In this document: piece by piece, positions 9,150 through 17,912 of the stretch
How positions within the stretch are numbered: position 1 is the stretch's first letter
How the letters are laid out: each line of letters opens with the position of its first letter
Assembly (NCBI GenBank): GCA_963719135.1
Contig: CAVRAZ010000001.1
Coordinates: 868,001-932,000, forward strand
Origin: CAVRAZ01 sp963719135
GTDB taxonomy: Bacteria; Pseudomonadota; Gammaproteobacteria; DSM-19610
Direction: 5' to 3'
Length of the DNA: 64,000 nucleotides
The notes under the pieces: generated by a model
Databases searched by the model: none
Told to the model about the DNA's origin: nothing
Seen by the model: the letters and a program-made list of their open reading frames with translations, nothing else
Position numbers and translations under genes: made by a program

Positions 9150-10217
9150 ATGCGTGTGTTCTACGGCATGCGCTCCGGTCACGCGCACCGCTATCAATGC
9201 CCAGGCGACAGTGCCTTGGCAGGCACGGCGTCTTGCATCGGCATCGGGGGAGTTCGCGTGGATCGGGCGGTAGCCGCAGCGATGATGGAGGCCGTCTCGG
9301 AACATGCCGTGGAGGCAGCAATCCGCGCCGCTGAACAAGCGGCACGGGCCGATGAGGACCTGCGGCAGGCTGCGGCACGCGAACCCGAGGAAGCGCGTTA
9401 CGAGGCATCGCTTGCCGCACGTCGCTACGAGTGTGTGGACCCTGCCAAGCGGCTGGTAGCCCGCGAGTTGGAAGCCCGCTGGAACATCAGCCTGGAGCGC
9501 GTTGCACAGCTTGAGGAGCGTCTGAACGGCTTTACGGAAAATGCCGCGCAACGCCCTCAGATCGACCGTGCGGCGCTGATGGCGCTCGCGCAGGATTTAC
9601 CCGCTGTATGGAACGCACCCAGCGCCGATGCGCGTACCAAACAGCGGCTCACCCGCGTTCTCATCCAGGAAGCCGTAATCGATCTAGACGATGCGTCCAA
9701 CGAAGCCGTTGTCACCGTTCACTGGACCGGCGGTCGTCATACCGAGATACGCGTCGCACGTACGAAATGTGGGCGTTACCCCGAGGACCGTCATCCCAGT
9801 CCCGTCGTGGTGATGCGAAAGTTGGGCGGCCAGTGGCCCGATCGGGAGTTGGCGGTGACGATGAATCGCATGCGCTGCCAGTCTGCTGATGGCCAATCGT
9901 GGACGACCGTGCGTGTGCGCGAACTACGCGAGCGCCTGGGGATCGCTCCCTTCGATCCGACAGCCGCCAAGGCCGAGATGATCAGCGTGGATGAAACGGC
10001 GCACCGCTTGAAGATCTGTGTGGGTTCCGTTCATCGGCTTATCCGTGAGGGAATCCTGCCGGCAAAACAGCTCATGCCTTCGGCGCCTTGGCAAGTGCCG
10101 GTGCTTGCCCTGGAATCCGAAGCCGTAAAGATAGGCGTGCGGGAAATCGTTGCCAGACGCCCACGCAATTTTGCTGTATTACAAGACGAAAAGACTCTGA
10201 AGCTTCCTGGGCTTTGA
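9150..10217 (+). pseudogene. Large serine recombinase, C-terminal part only
   Basis: 355 codons remain of a large serine recombinase (phage or ICE integrase type). The frame opens in the zinc beta-ribbon (HAHRYQCPGD) and continues through the long charged coiled-coil region (about 50-150, with EARYEASLAARRYECVDPAK and LEARWN) typical of these enzymes, then a C-terminal segment with an excisionase-like helix-turn-helix (ISVDETAHRLKICVGSVHRLI). The N-terminal catalytic resolvase domain with the active Ser is absent: the IS3 copy ends exactly where it should be, and no matching head lies left of the element. It is therefore inactive as an integrase but records a past mobile element. Confidence 0.7.
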
Positions 10218-10230
10218 TCGGAAAGATGCA

Positions 10231-10814
10231 CTATGAAACTCGCTTCGGTGCGAGGACCGCTAACACGAACAGCCCCTCGAATCTCAGGGTTGGCACCACG
10301 AAGAAATCGATAGGCACCAGGTCCCTGACATGATCGTTCAGAAAAGCCTTCCACGTCGGCGACGGCGGTTTCGCGGATCGCACCCGGTACTTCTCCAACG
10401 TTGATTTAGCAACATCAATGCCGAGTTTGCGCAACTCCCCAACAATCCGCGGCGAACCCCAGCCGACGTTAACTGCCGACATCTTGCGGTTCAATGCCTC
10501 GATTTCATCCGATACCGGCGGACTACCGGGCCTGCCATGCTTACTCAATTTGGCCCATTGATCGCGAAAGCGCTTACGCTGCCAGGCAATCACCGTCCCG
10601 GTCTGGACAAAGACCAGAGCAGCCCGCCACCCCGACCGGCGGCGCGCAATCCACGGCCAAAGCACACGATCTCCGGACTAATGTGTGGGCGCTGGGCTGT
10701 TCGCTGATACACCGTAGGCTGATGTCGCAATGCGACGATCTCGAATTGCAGCGAGAGCCGTGACCGGAACATAGTGGACACAAATGCTAACAGCGCACAG
10801 ACAATGGGCGTCAT
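10231..10814 (-). pseudogene. Degraded integrase-core (rve) transposase
   Basis: Remains of a DDE transposase of the 'integrase core' group. The N-terminal piece (RSRLSLQFEIVALRHQ) is in one frame near 10,780-10,690, and the next part (WIARRRSGWRAALVFVQ, then WGSPRIVGELRKLGIDVAKSTLEKY and VRDLVPIDFFVVPTLRFEG) is in another, down to 10,231. Only the first catalytic Asp region (PIDFFVV) is left; the rest of the catalytic domain is missing. It is convergent with the serine recombinase remnant and clearly non-functional. Bases 10,815-11,035 contain nothing I can name. Confidence 0.75.
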
Positions 10815-11035
10815 GGTTCTGGATCCTCTTCGGCAGCAACAACGGCCGAGGATGACAGACTGCCGTCGCTCCGGAAGAGGTCACGAATATCAGGCAGTAC
10901 CAATTATCGGGAAGGACAGGCAAAAACCTTATTGTTGGATCGCCGCACTAGGCGAGCATCGTAGGCGAACCGACTGTACGCTGCTAATGACGTGTGGATA
11001 TGTATCCTCTGCCTGCCGGAAACAACGGTAAAATG

Positions 11036-12685
11036 TCATTTCGATGGCTCCCGCAAATCTATCTCACTGATGCACGAGTATGCTTTGGCAATGTTTGCGG
11101 AACTCAGTGACAAGGAACAAATTCCCGCGCGCAACAAACAGGGAATGACTTCCGGGTCACCAGCCATTTCGCCGCATACCGTTACGGCTTTCCCTGGGCG
11201 ATTCATTCCCATAATTTTTTCTACCAGAGAGCAAATCGTTCGGCGTGCGTGACGGTAAAGACTGGCCTGGCCGGATTCCTCCCGATCGTATGCAAAGAGA
11301 TATTGCACCAGATCGTTAGTCCCAACACTGATGAAATCAACGGCGGCAAGCATTGCCGGCAGGTCGAAAAACGCGGAAGGAACTTCCAGCATCATTCCAA
11401 TGCGGTATGCCGTGCGCGCAATTGAATACTTCTCCATTTCAGCTGTAGCGATTTGGACGGCGCTGTCCAATTCGTCGGCGACCGTTACAAAAGGAAAAAG
11501 AATGTCGAATTGTGCCGTTCCGGTCGCTTTGGCGATGCATGAAAGCTGCCTTCGGAAGAGGCCTTCATTCGCCAACAAGTACCGTATTCCCCTGCAGCCA
11601 AAGGAAGTGCGGCTTAAGCCTTCGGGCAGAGGGAAGAGAGGGATCTTGTCGCCGCCGAAATCGTATACCCTGAAGCATACCCGGAATGCTTTTGCGCGAG
11701 AAATGACATCCTTGTAGAATTCTATCTCTTCATCTTCAGACGGCCTTGTTGTCTTTTGAAGAAAGTAGAATTCCGTTCTGAACAAACCGATGCCTTCTGC
11801 ACCACGATTCAGCGCCGTCGTAACGTCATCCGCCGATGATGCATTTGCAAGTAATTCGATTCTTGTTCCATCGCGAGTGCGGCAATTCCGGTCTGACGCA
11901 ATGCTGTTAGATACTATCATGTTCTCCTCCGCCAGGAGGATACAAGTTCTTTCTGCGGGGTGCAGGGCAATCCACCCGGCGTCGCCGTTCACAAATACCC
12001 TGTTCTTGGACCGGATAAGTGTGGCAATTCCCTTTATGCCGGCCACATAGGGAATTTTCAATTCGCGGCAAAGAATAGCGGCATGGGACACCGGACTGCC
12101 GGCTTCAGTGACAATCGCGGCGATATTCGCGGTGTTTAGATGGATAATATCGGATGGCAACAGCCGTTCGGATACAAGGATAGTCCCGGGCGGAACCTCA
12201 TTTAGGGCGTTGGTTCGGACATGGTCAATTTCGATAAGGTTGGCGAGTATCCTGTGAAAAACGTCCTGAATATCCATAGCCCGAGCGCGAAACAAGCCAT
12301 CGCTAAGCGATTCGAAACTGCCACGCAACTCAAGAAGGCGCTGCGCGAGGACAAACTCGGCATTGAGTTTCTGGGACACGATCCGATCAGCTACCTGAGG
12401 AATTTCGTTCGAATCATCGATCATGCACAGTTGGACCTCGAAAATTTCCGAGATTTCTCCAGACATGCTCGTGCGCAGCAGGGCAATTTGCTCCCTGCTC
12501 CGCTTGGCGGCGTTGTGCAACCGCTCCTTTTCAGCCGCGACATCCTGCACCTGATATTTATAGGAAACCAGGGCATCCAGGTCAATGGCGGAAATTCTGC
12601 GAGCGATCCCTTGCGCAAGGCCGGGGGACAAAGAGAGCCCCTGAAACCTAATCTCCTGGGTGCTGGCGTTCTTTGTTGAGATCAT
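11036..12685 (-). CDS. PTS Enzyme I homologue (PEP-protein phosphotransferase) in a two-component operon
   Basis: A 549-residue Enzyme I-like protein, close to the length of E. coli EI (575). Motifs: an N-terminal HPr-binding-like helical region (about 15-150), the phospho-His domain with His201 in GSPVSHAAILCREL, the PEP-binding barrel with GIGLFRTEF (Arg303), DFGGDK, GMMLEVPSA and SVGTNDLVQY, and the general acid Cys504 in VCGEMAGD. All residues needed for PEP-dependent autophosphorylation appear present. There is no HPr, EIIA or sugar permease nearby. It starts 2 bases after the stop of a single-domain receiver, itself 18 bases after a histidine kinase, so the three are co-transcribed. It differs from PtsP, which has an N-terminal GAF domain, and from DhaM, a fusion. 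Who accepts the phosphate is unknown. Confidence 0.88.
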   Translation of the reverse strand: MISTKNASTQEIRFQGLSLSPGLAQGIARRISAIDLDALVSYKYQVQDVAAEKERLHNAAKRSREQIALLRTSMSGEISEIFEVQLCMIDDSNEIPQVADRIVSQKLNAEFVLAQRLLELRGSFESLSDGLFRARAMDIQDVFHRILANLIEIDHVRTNALNEVPPGTILVSERLLPSDIIHLNTANIAAIVTEAGSPVSHAAILCRELKIPYVAGIKGIATLIRSKNRVFVNGDAGWIALHPAERTCILLAEENMIVSNSIASDRNCRTRDGTRIELLANASSADDVTTALNRGAEGIGLFRTEFYFLQKTTRPSEDEEIEFYKDVISRAKAFRVCFRVYDFGGDKIPLFPLPEGLSRTSFGCRGIRYLLANEGLFRRQLSCIAKATGTAQFDILFPFVTVADELDSAVQIATAEMEKYSIARTAYRIGMMLEVPSAFFDLPAMLAAVDFISVGTNDLVQYLFAYDREESGQASLYRHARRTICSLVEKIMGMNRPGKAVTVCGEMAGDPEVIPCLLRAGICSLSLSSANIAKAYSCISEIDLREPSK

Positions 12686-12687
12686 GG

Positions 12688-13062
12688 TCAGCGGTCCCTT
12701 ACGAGCGTCTCGACCGTTTCGAGAAGATCTTCTATCTCAAAGGGCTTGGTCAAATACTCATCGGCGCCCAATAGTAATTTGCCAATCATTTTGTCGCGTG
12801 GAGTGTCGCGGGCCGTAAGCATGACAATTCTTTGAGGCCGTTGTGAATCGTTATCTCTAATTGCCTTGCACACCTCCCACCCATCCTTCTCCGGCATCGT
12901 AATATCGAGGATGACAAGGCCGAACGACTCTCGTGTCAAGCAGGCAAGACCTTCAGTGCCGCTAGCGGCTGTTACAACCTCGTACCCTTCGGCCGACAGG
13001 TTAACGGTTAGGAGCGTACGAATGCTCGCATCGTCATCTATGACCAGAATCTTTTTGCCCAT
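12688..13062 (-). CDS. Single-domain response regulator (CheY-like)
   Basis: A 124-residue stand-alone receiver with no output domain. Asp9/Asp10/Asp11 form the acidic pocket, Asp53 in LVILDITMP is the phospho-acceptor, Thr83 in MLTARD is the switch residue and Lys106 in LTKPFE closes the site. It should act by protein-protein contact. It lies between the histidine kinase (18 bases upstream) and the Enzyme I homologue (2 bases downstream), which suggests that it links the two. Confidence 0.9.
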   Translation of the reverse strand: MGKKILVIDDDASIRTLLTVNLSAEGYEVVTAASGTEGLACLTRESFGLVILDITMPEKDGWEVCKAIRDNDSQRPQRIVMLTARDTPRDKMIGKLLLGADEYLTKPFEIEDLLETVETLVRDR

Positions 13063-13080
13063 ACAGATCGATTCGTTCCG

Positions 13081-14500
13081 TCACGCTTTGCCGCATGACT
13101 GCAGCAAAGGAAGGTCAATGTGAAACGTGGCGCCCTCTTGCGGCGCGGATTCGCACCAAATGTTTCCATTGTGCGCTTCTACAATGGCTTTTGCGATCGC
13201 GAGTCCGAGCCCAGTCCCGCCTTCTTCGGTGGTGCAGCGATAGAATTTCTCAAAGATTTTTGTTTGTTGCTCATGCGGGATTCCTGGCCCATTATCGGCG
13301 ATTGAAACCTGCACTCTACCGCCAAGTACTTTCGCACGTATCGTCACAGACACGTTTGCTCCGCCATGATTACGGGCGTTCTCCAGAATATTGCGTAGTA
13401 CCCTTTTTAGACGTTGTGGATCAGCCTCTATACCCGGCATGGATTCGGCGGCATCGATCGAGAACGTTCAATGGCCAAGGGAGAGACTTAATGCTTGCGG
13501 CAATAATTTGGGGTATGCTCACGCTAGCGATGCTGAGACGAAAATTACCCGTTTCTATCTTTGAGATATCCAAATATTCCTCGATCAGTGCGGACAGGGT
13601 CCTTCCTTCCTGCTCAATAATTGTATAGCATTCCTGCCGTTTCTCCTCAGTCATGTTGACCCTCGTGAGTGTTCTGGCAAAGCCGATTATTGAGGTAAGC
13701 GGCGTTCTGAGTTCGTGAGATATCATGGCTACGAATTCAGATTTTAAATTGTCAAGTTCCCGCAAACGTGTGTTCTTTTCAACGAGTTCGGTAGTTGCTT
13801 CGTCAATTTTCTCCTGCATGTGGTGTGTTAACGACCTGAGTGAGTCGGCCATTATCGTCAGCGCATCCAACAAATTTCCGTAGGCATCGTTGGTTTTTCG
13901 TTTCAGTTTCACGTCAAAGTCGCCACCGGCCACTCGCTTCGCCGCGTCGGTGGCCACACGGATGGGTTTTTCCATGGAATGAGAGGCAATCCACGCCATC
14001 AATGCGGACGAAAGAAAAATCAAGACGTCGAAAAAGACCGCCCACCGGATTGCGCGTGTGAAGTCATTCTGGGTTTTGGACAATGAATAGAGGATCTGTA
14101 ACCTGAATTTGCCTGCTGAAGTATTCAGGAAAAATGATTTTGCGAAAATACCGTTTTTGACCTCCGAAATGTTTTTGGAATCGGAGAATAGGGGCGGCTC
14201 GTTCGGGCGGGTTGCATCTGAAGAGTACCGTATGATCCCGGCTGAATCAGTTATGATCACTCGAACAATGCCGGATTGCGTTGCGGCAAGGCTGAGAATT
14301 GCCCTGATTTCGTTCGGGGCTTCTTGGGCCAGGTTTTCTTCGACCTCATCCGCAAGGAGTTGTCCGATGGAATTGATTCGACTTATCTCCCGATCATACG
14401 TCAGTTGACTTATTATGGACATCCGGTTAAATGTCATCAGGACCATGATGGGCGTTATTACGACGAGTATTCCGATTACAAGCCGAAAACGATAGCTCAT
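13081..14500 (-). CDS. Membrane sensor histidine kinase, one frameshift
   Basis: About 470 residues after repair. Membrane helix 1 at 6-25, an external sensing region of about 130 residues, membrane helix 2 near 153-173, HAMP (175-230), a short coiled coil, HisKA with His262 in AMISHELRTPLTS, and HATPase in a second frame (N-box LRNILENARNHG, DNGPGIP, GTGLGLAIAKAIVE). The frames join near 13,476, where removing one A restores continuity (...LPWPLTFSIDAAESMPGIEADP...). Both halves are free of other lesions, so a sequencing error is quite possible. First gene of the kinase-receiver-Enzyme I operon; its promoter must lie in 14,501-14,700. Confidence 0.85.
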
Positions 14501-14699
14501 GCCAATCCCTTATTCTACCGTACCCCATGGCGGGCCCTTCAAATTGCTTCGGGGAGTGGGTAGTGCGTGGCATACATAACCGGAACAATCGCGCCCGCCC
14601 ATCAAGTATACAATTTGAGATCGCCGGACGAGTATGAGTATTTTCCTGCGAATGCGATACCAGCCTGTAACAGTGCGCTCCGGCCATGGGCCTTGCGGC

Positions 14700-15049
14700 G
14701 GTCTGGCGATCAAACCTTCGTGATCCGGCCCCACAGCGCCCTCTCGGACAGATCTCCCCGAATAAGGACATGAACTTTCCGTGCACAACCGCCGCATTTA
14801 TCTTATCCCCTGCTCCTGACGGGCTTCGTCATCTTGTGATGACTCGCCCGGGAACTGAGCCTTCTATGCGGTTGCTGTCCGTCGGCGCGCACCTTTGCGC
14901 TCGGACTTCCTTCAGACATCCGCTCGCGGGGCTGCCGTTGCCGTCGGATAGTAGATTTCATCATCATGCTTATACTCGCTTGTGATGATCGGCTACTCTT
15001 ACAGGGGACTCTCACCCCCCATCAGTTCATGCCCATGTCGGGCGTACAC
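14700..15049 (-). mobile_element. Group II intron 5' fragment (ribozyme domain I), no maturase
   Basis: On the minus strand the intron would begin at 15049 with GTGTACGCCCGACATGGGCA, a GUGYG-type 5' end, followed by segments I recognise from bacterial group II intron 5' regions (AACTGATGG, GCCGATCATCACAAGCGAGT, CTGAAGGAAGTCCGAGCGCA, TTATTCGGGGAGATCTGTCC). No reverse transcriptase frame, domain V or 3' end follows; the sequence runs into the kinase promoter region instead. The left limit is approximate. The 5' end falls right after an intrinsic terminator, the preferred site of group IIC introns. Identification is from memory of related sequences. Confidence 0.6.
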
Positions 15050-15077
15050 AAAAGAGCAGCGACCCGAAGGCCGCCGC
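15050..15077 (-). terminator. Intrinsic terminator of the 15104-15376 gene
   Basis: Minus strand: a nine-base-pair stem GCGGCGGCC/GGTCGCTGC (two G-T pairs) with a TTCG loop, followed by TCTTTT. It starts 26 bases after the stop codon of the small gene upstream, and the intron fragment begins directly after its T run. Confidence 0.8.
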
Positions 15078-15103
15078 GCACGATCAGTCTTCCCCTAGCG
15101 TTG

Positions 15104-15376
15104 TCATACGGGACCGATGAGTCTAGCTTGAATCTTCTGCGCGCCAACTGCCCGCAGTACCTCTTGTGAGAAATACCGGCCCCTATCGTACCTCACCAGC
15201 ATTAGCTGGTAGCGCAAAGGACAGAATTTAGCAGAAACTATGCCATCTCCTTCTTCCAGTGCCGCTGCCAGATTCCTGCGCCGCTGCTCCTCCAAGTCTT
15301 CGGATACATGCACTACAATTTCCGCCGCATTCTTTGCCTCATTAAATGTAGGCATATGATGTATCTGCTGATCCAT
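15104..15376 (-). CDS. Small HMA/ferredoxin-fold-like protein, unknown
   Basis: A 90-residue soluble protein. The stretch from about 20 to 88 (EIVVHVSEDLEEQRRRNL, DGIVSAKFC, LMLVRYDRGRYFSQEVLRAV, KIQARLIGPV) has the beta-alpha-beta-beta-alpha-beta rhythm of heavy-metal-associated domains but lacks the metal-binding CxxC, so metal transport is unlikely. GGAGG stands 7 bases before the ATG and a strong terminator follows, so it is a well-formed single-gene unit. I recall similar small proteins in other gammaproteobacteria, but no function. Confidence 0.7.
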   Translation of the reverse strand: MDQQIHHMPTFNEAKNAAEIVVHVSEDLEEQRRRNLAAALEEGDGIVSAKFCPLRYQLMLVRYDRGRYFSQEVLRAVGAQKIQARLIGPV

Positions 15377-15807
15377 TGGAAGCCTCCTTCATTTCGTGTC
15401 CCGCGCGCTACACAGGGTTACTCTTCTTTGCTGCTGATCGTCTAATACTCGTCGCTTCTGCCGTGAGTAGAGAGAGCTCGACGTTCGCGCGTTACCTTAC
15501 GCCTCACGAATTAGCCTAGAAGCGCCTATTACACGGGTCAATGCTTTCGAATTCTATATATGGACAGCTAAGCGGCAAACGCGGCACTTCGAAAGGGACG
15601 CGGTGGCGGATATTTGAACGAATAACCCCGAGCATGGTTGTCCCGTCAGCGAGCCCCCGGCAGGCACAATCCAATCCCTGGATACCCGGTCGGGAACGAT
15701 GGACCGGTCCCGCTGGACAGGCAGCAGACGCAAGGTGACGGTAACGTTGACGGTGACAGTCCTGGATCACTTTGACAGATCCCAGCAATAATGCGGGAGA
15801 GAGCCTA
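15377..15807. other. Gene-free stretch upstream of the HMA-like gene
   Basis: No coding signal is visible. The part next to 15,376 must hold the promoter of the 15104-15376 gene. Mixed composition suggests debris of earlier insertions. Confidence 0.5.
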
Positions 15808-16446
15808 GCGACCTGTAACACTTAAACCGTTAGTATCATCATGTCTGTGGAGGGCATGATGAAATTGACCAAGAGCGAACGCATGGAACTGCAGCGACAA
15901 GCCAGTGCGAGGAACGGCCGAGCGGATTCTGCGCGACCCGCTCGCCTGGTGCTGCCGCTGTCGCCCGGGCGCGCCGAGCGACAGGGTTTTGAGTACTTTC
16001 GCCACGGCACGCTGTCGCTGTATGCGGCCTTCAACACCCAGACCGGTGAAGTGCTGGGCAAGACGGCGCAGCGCCACACTTCGGCCGAGTTCGTCGCGTT
16101 CCTCACCGACATCGTCGCCAACCAGCCCGCCGGCAAACAGATCCACGTCATCGCCGACAACCTCTCGGCCCACAAGACCCAGCGCGTCGAAGCGTTTCTG
16201 GCGGCACACCCGCGTGTTCATCGGCACTTCGCCCCCACGTACTCGTCCTGGCCCAACCAAGTCGAGTTGTGGTTCGCCAAGATCGAGCGCGATGGCATCG
16301 CCCGCGGCGTATTCACTTCCGTAACCGATCTGAAGAGAAAGCTCATGCGCTACCTCCGCCAGTACAACAAGAACGCCAAGCCCGTGCAGTGGAAATACTT
16401 CGATCCATCGCGACGTATTACTCCCGATTCAATCGTTACAGTCCAC
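15808..16446 (+). mobile_element. Internally deleted IS630-family element
   Basis: Imperfect terminal inverted repeats: GCGACCTGTAACACTTAAAC at the left end and, inverted, GTGGACTGTAACGATTGAAT at the right. A TA dinucleotide stands just outside each end (15806-15807 and 16447-16448), the target duplication of IS630/Tc1 elements. At 639 bases it is roughly half the family's length because the transposase gene has lost its middle. It sits at the 3' edge of the degraded integrase gene. Confidence 0.8.
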
Positions 16447-16449
16447 TAG
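15841..16449 (+). pseudogene. IS630-family transposase with an in-frame internal deletion
   Basis: 202 codons where about 345 are expected. The first 35 or so residues (LTKSERMELQRQASARNG) are the normal N-terminal HTH start; they are fused in frame to the catalytic C-terminal half at LPLSPGRAERQGFEYF. The second Asp (HVIADNLSAHKT) and Glu (NQVELWFAKIERD) of the DDE triad remain, but the first Asp, in a DEKSQIQA-type motif, is deleted. The stop codon TAG overlaps the TA target site. The protein cannot be active, but the ends could be mobilised by a full copy elsewhere. Confidence 0.85.
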
Positions 16450-16479
16450 TGTTCGATCGACCTCCGCCCGCCGACTAGG

Positions 16480-17653
16480 CAGATCGTGCAAAGGTATCAC
16501 GTTTCCACCCTTGGCGACGCCATCAAGATAATCTGCCCACCACTGCATCATTCGCCGCCGCTCCTCCAGGTATTCAGCCCGATGGTAAGCCGCACGCACT
16601 TTGTTTCGCTCGGCATGCGCAAGCTGGCGCTCTATCGCGTCCGGCGTGAAGCCACTCTCGTTTCATGGACGGTAACCTGTCTGTGGTACCCGATACGATA
16701 CATGGCATAGAGCATAGTGTTTTCGCTCATGGGCTTTCGCAGGTTGCTCTGACCGGGAAAAACAAGCTGATGACGGCCGGTCAGCGGTTGCAGTTCCTTC
16801 AACACAGCCACTGCCTGGGTCGCTAGCGGAACAATGTGCTCGGCCCGCACTTCATGCGTTCCGCCGGAATGCGCCATTCGGCGCGCTCCAAATCCAGTTC
16901 ATTCCACGTCGCGCCCCCGCAGTTCCTTTGATCGCACGAAGGTCAGCAGAGCCAGGCGCAGCGCCAATCGTGTCAGGAGTTGCCCTTCGTATGCATCCAA
17001 TCTTGCAAGGAATTCAGGCAAATCAGCCCGACTCAGTGCCGCCCGGTGTGTGATCTTGTGGGTTTGCAGCGCGCCCGCCAAATCGGCCGCGGGGTTTGAC
17101 TTGGCCCGCCCTGTCTGAACTGCATAACGGAACACGGCGCGGACCCGCTGTAACATCCGGGACGGATAATCCTTCGCTCCCCGGCTTTCGATCTTGCGAA
17201 GTGAGGCCAAGACCTGCGGAGGATCGACTTGGTCGACGGACAGATGGCCGTATTCAGGGAATATTTCCTTTTCCAGCGAATCCAACACCCGCGCTGCATG
17301 GTCTGAAACCCAACGCCCCTTCTGCGTTTCGTGGCACTCCCGGGCGATGAGTTCGAGTGAATTCTCGGCCTGGGCTTTGGCCTGCTCTTTCCGACCCTGC
17401 TTGACCGCGCTAGGATCGCTCCCATTAGCAATGATCTTGCGGGCCTAGTCGCGCCGCTCCCGGGCATCCTTCAACCCAACGTCCGGGTATACCCCGAGAG
17501 AGATTCGCTTCTCTTTCCCCTGGAACCGGTACTTCAAGCGCCATCACTTCCTACCGCCGGGAGGAATTTCCAAATAGAGCCCCCCGCCATCGAACTGCTT
17601 TCGAGTTTTCGGTCCGCCTTGATGTTGCGGATTGCGGTATCGGTCAGGGACAT
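16480..17653 (-). pseudogene. P4-type tyrosine integrase, multiply frameshifted
   Basis: Pieces of a prophage/island integrase spread over all three minus frames. The start MSLTDTAIRNIKADRKL lies at 17653, an arm-binding region with frameshifts follows to about 17,300, then a clean core segment (LDSLEKEIFPEYGHLSVDQVDPPQVL to LRLALLTFVRSKELRG, 17,288-16,899), then VLKELQPLTGRHQLVFPGQS, and the last piece to about 16,480 (HAERNKVRAAYHRAEYLEERRRMMQWWADYLD). The GFRAT-like block with a catalytic His/Arg is damaged near 16,660. The gene ends about 165 bases from the 3' end of tRNA-Leu, the usual arrangement for an island integrated in that tRNA. The island's integrase is therefore dead. Confidence 0.8.
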
Positions 17654-17749
17654 GGGGGCAACTCCGTTGTGACTAACTACCTCATGCCCCCAAAGATGCC
17701 CCTAGTTGCCCCCGACTGTAAATAGGCACCAGCGGACTCTATAGACCAC

Positions 17750-17785
17750 AAAAAACCCGCAAGTCATTCAACTGTGCGGGCTTTC
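17750..17785 (-). terminator. Probable intrinsic terminator after tRNA-Leu
   Basis: On the minus strand the stem GCCCGCA/TGCGGG(T) encloses a loop of about 13 bases and is followed by a run of six T (AAAAAA on the plus strand at 17750-17755). It is oriented to end the tpiA-secG-tRNA transcript. Confidence 0.65.
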
Positions 17786-17794
17786 AGGACTTCC

Positions 17795-17814
17795 CCGGAC
17801 GTTGCCGGACGTTG
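17795..17814. repeat. Tandem 10-base repeat beside the tRNA 3' end
   Basis: CCGGACGTTG occurs twice back to back, four bases from the CCA end of tRNA-Leu. It may be part of the integrase attachment region (for example an arm-type site), but this is a guess from position alone. Confidence 0.4.
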
Positions 17815-17817
17815 ATT

Positions 17818-17902
17818 TGGTGCCGACGGCGAGACTCGAACTCGCACGACTTACGTCACTACCCCCTCAAGATAGCGTGTCTACCAATTCCACCACGTCG
17901 GC
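17818..17902 (-). tRNA. leuU: tRNA-Leu (GAG anticodon)
   Basis: 85 bases with the CCA end encoded. Acceptor arms GCCGACG and CGTCGGC pair fully with discriminator A; the D-loop has the TTGGTAGACA form, the anticodon stem CTATC/GGTAG holds loop TTGAGGG (GAG), a long variable arm follows as expected for Leu, and the T-arm contains GTTCGAGTC. It lies 11 bases downstream of secG, as leuU does in E. coli. Its 3' end is the likely insertion target of the island to the left, which has displaced the usual rimP-nusA-infB neighbours from this window. Confidence 0.95.
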
Positions 17903-17912
17903 GTTTGAACGT

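Noticed and set aside
11036..12685. The Enzyme I homologue as phosphoenolpyruvate synthase or pyruvate phosphate dikinase
   Set aside because: It lacks the N-terminal ATP-grasp domain, and its length and motif order match Enzyme I.
17033..17467. A 144-codon minus-strand protein
   Set aside because: It is the wrong frame of the decayed integrase; conserved integrase residues lie in the neighbouring frames.
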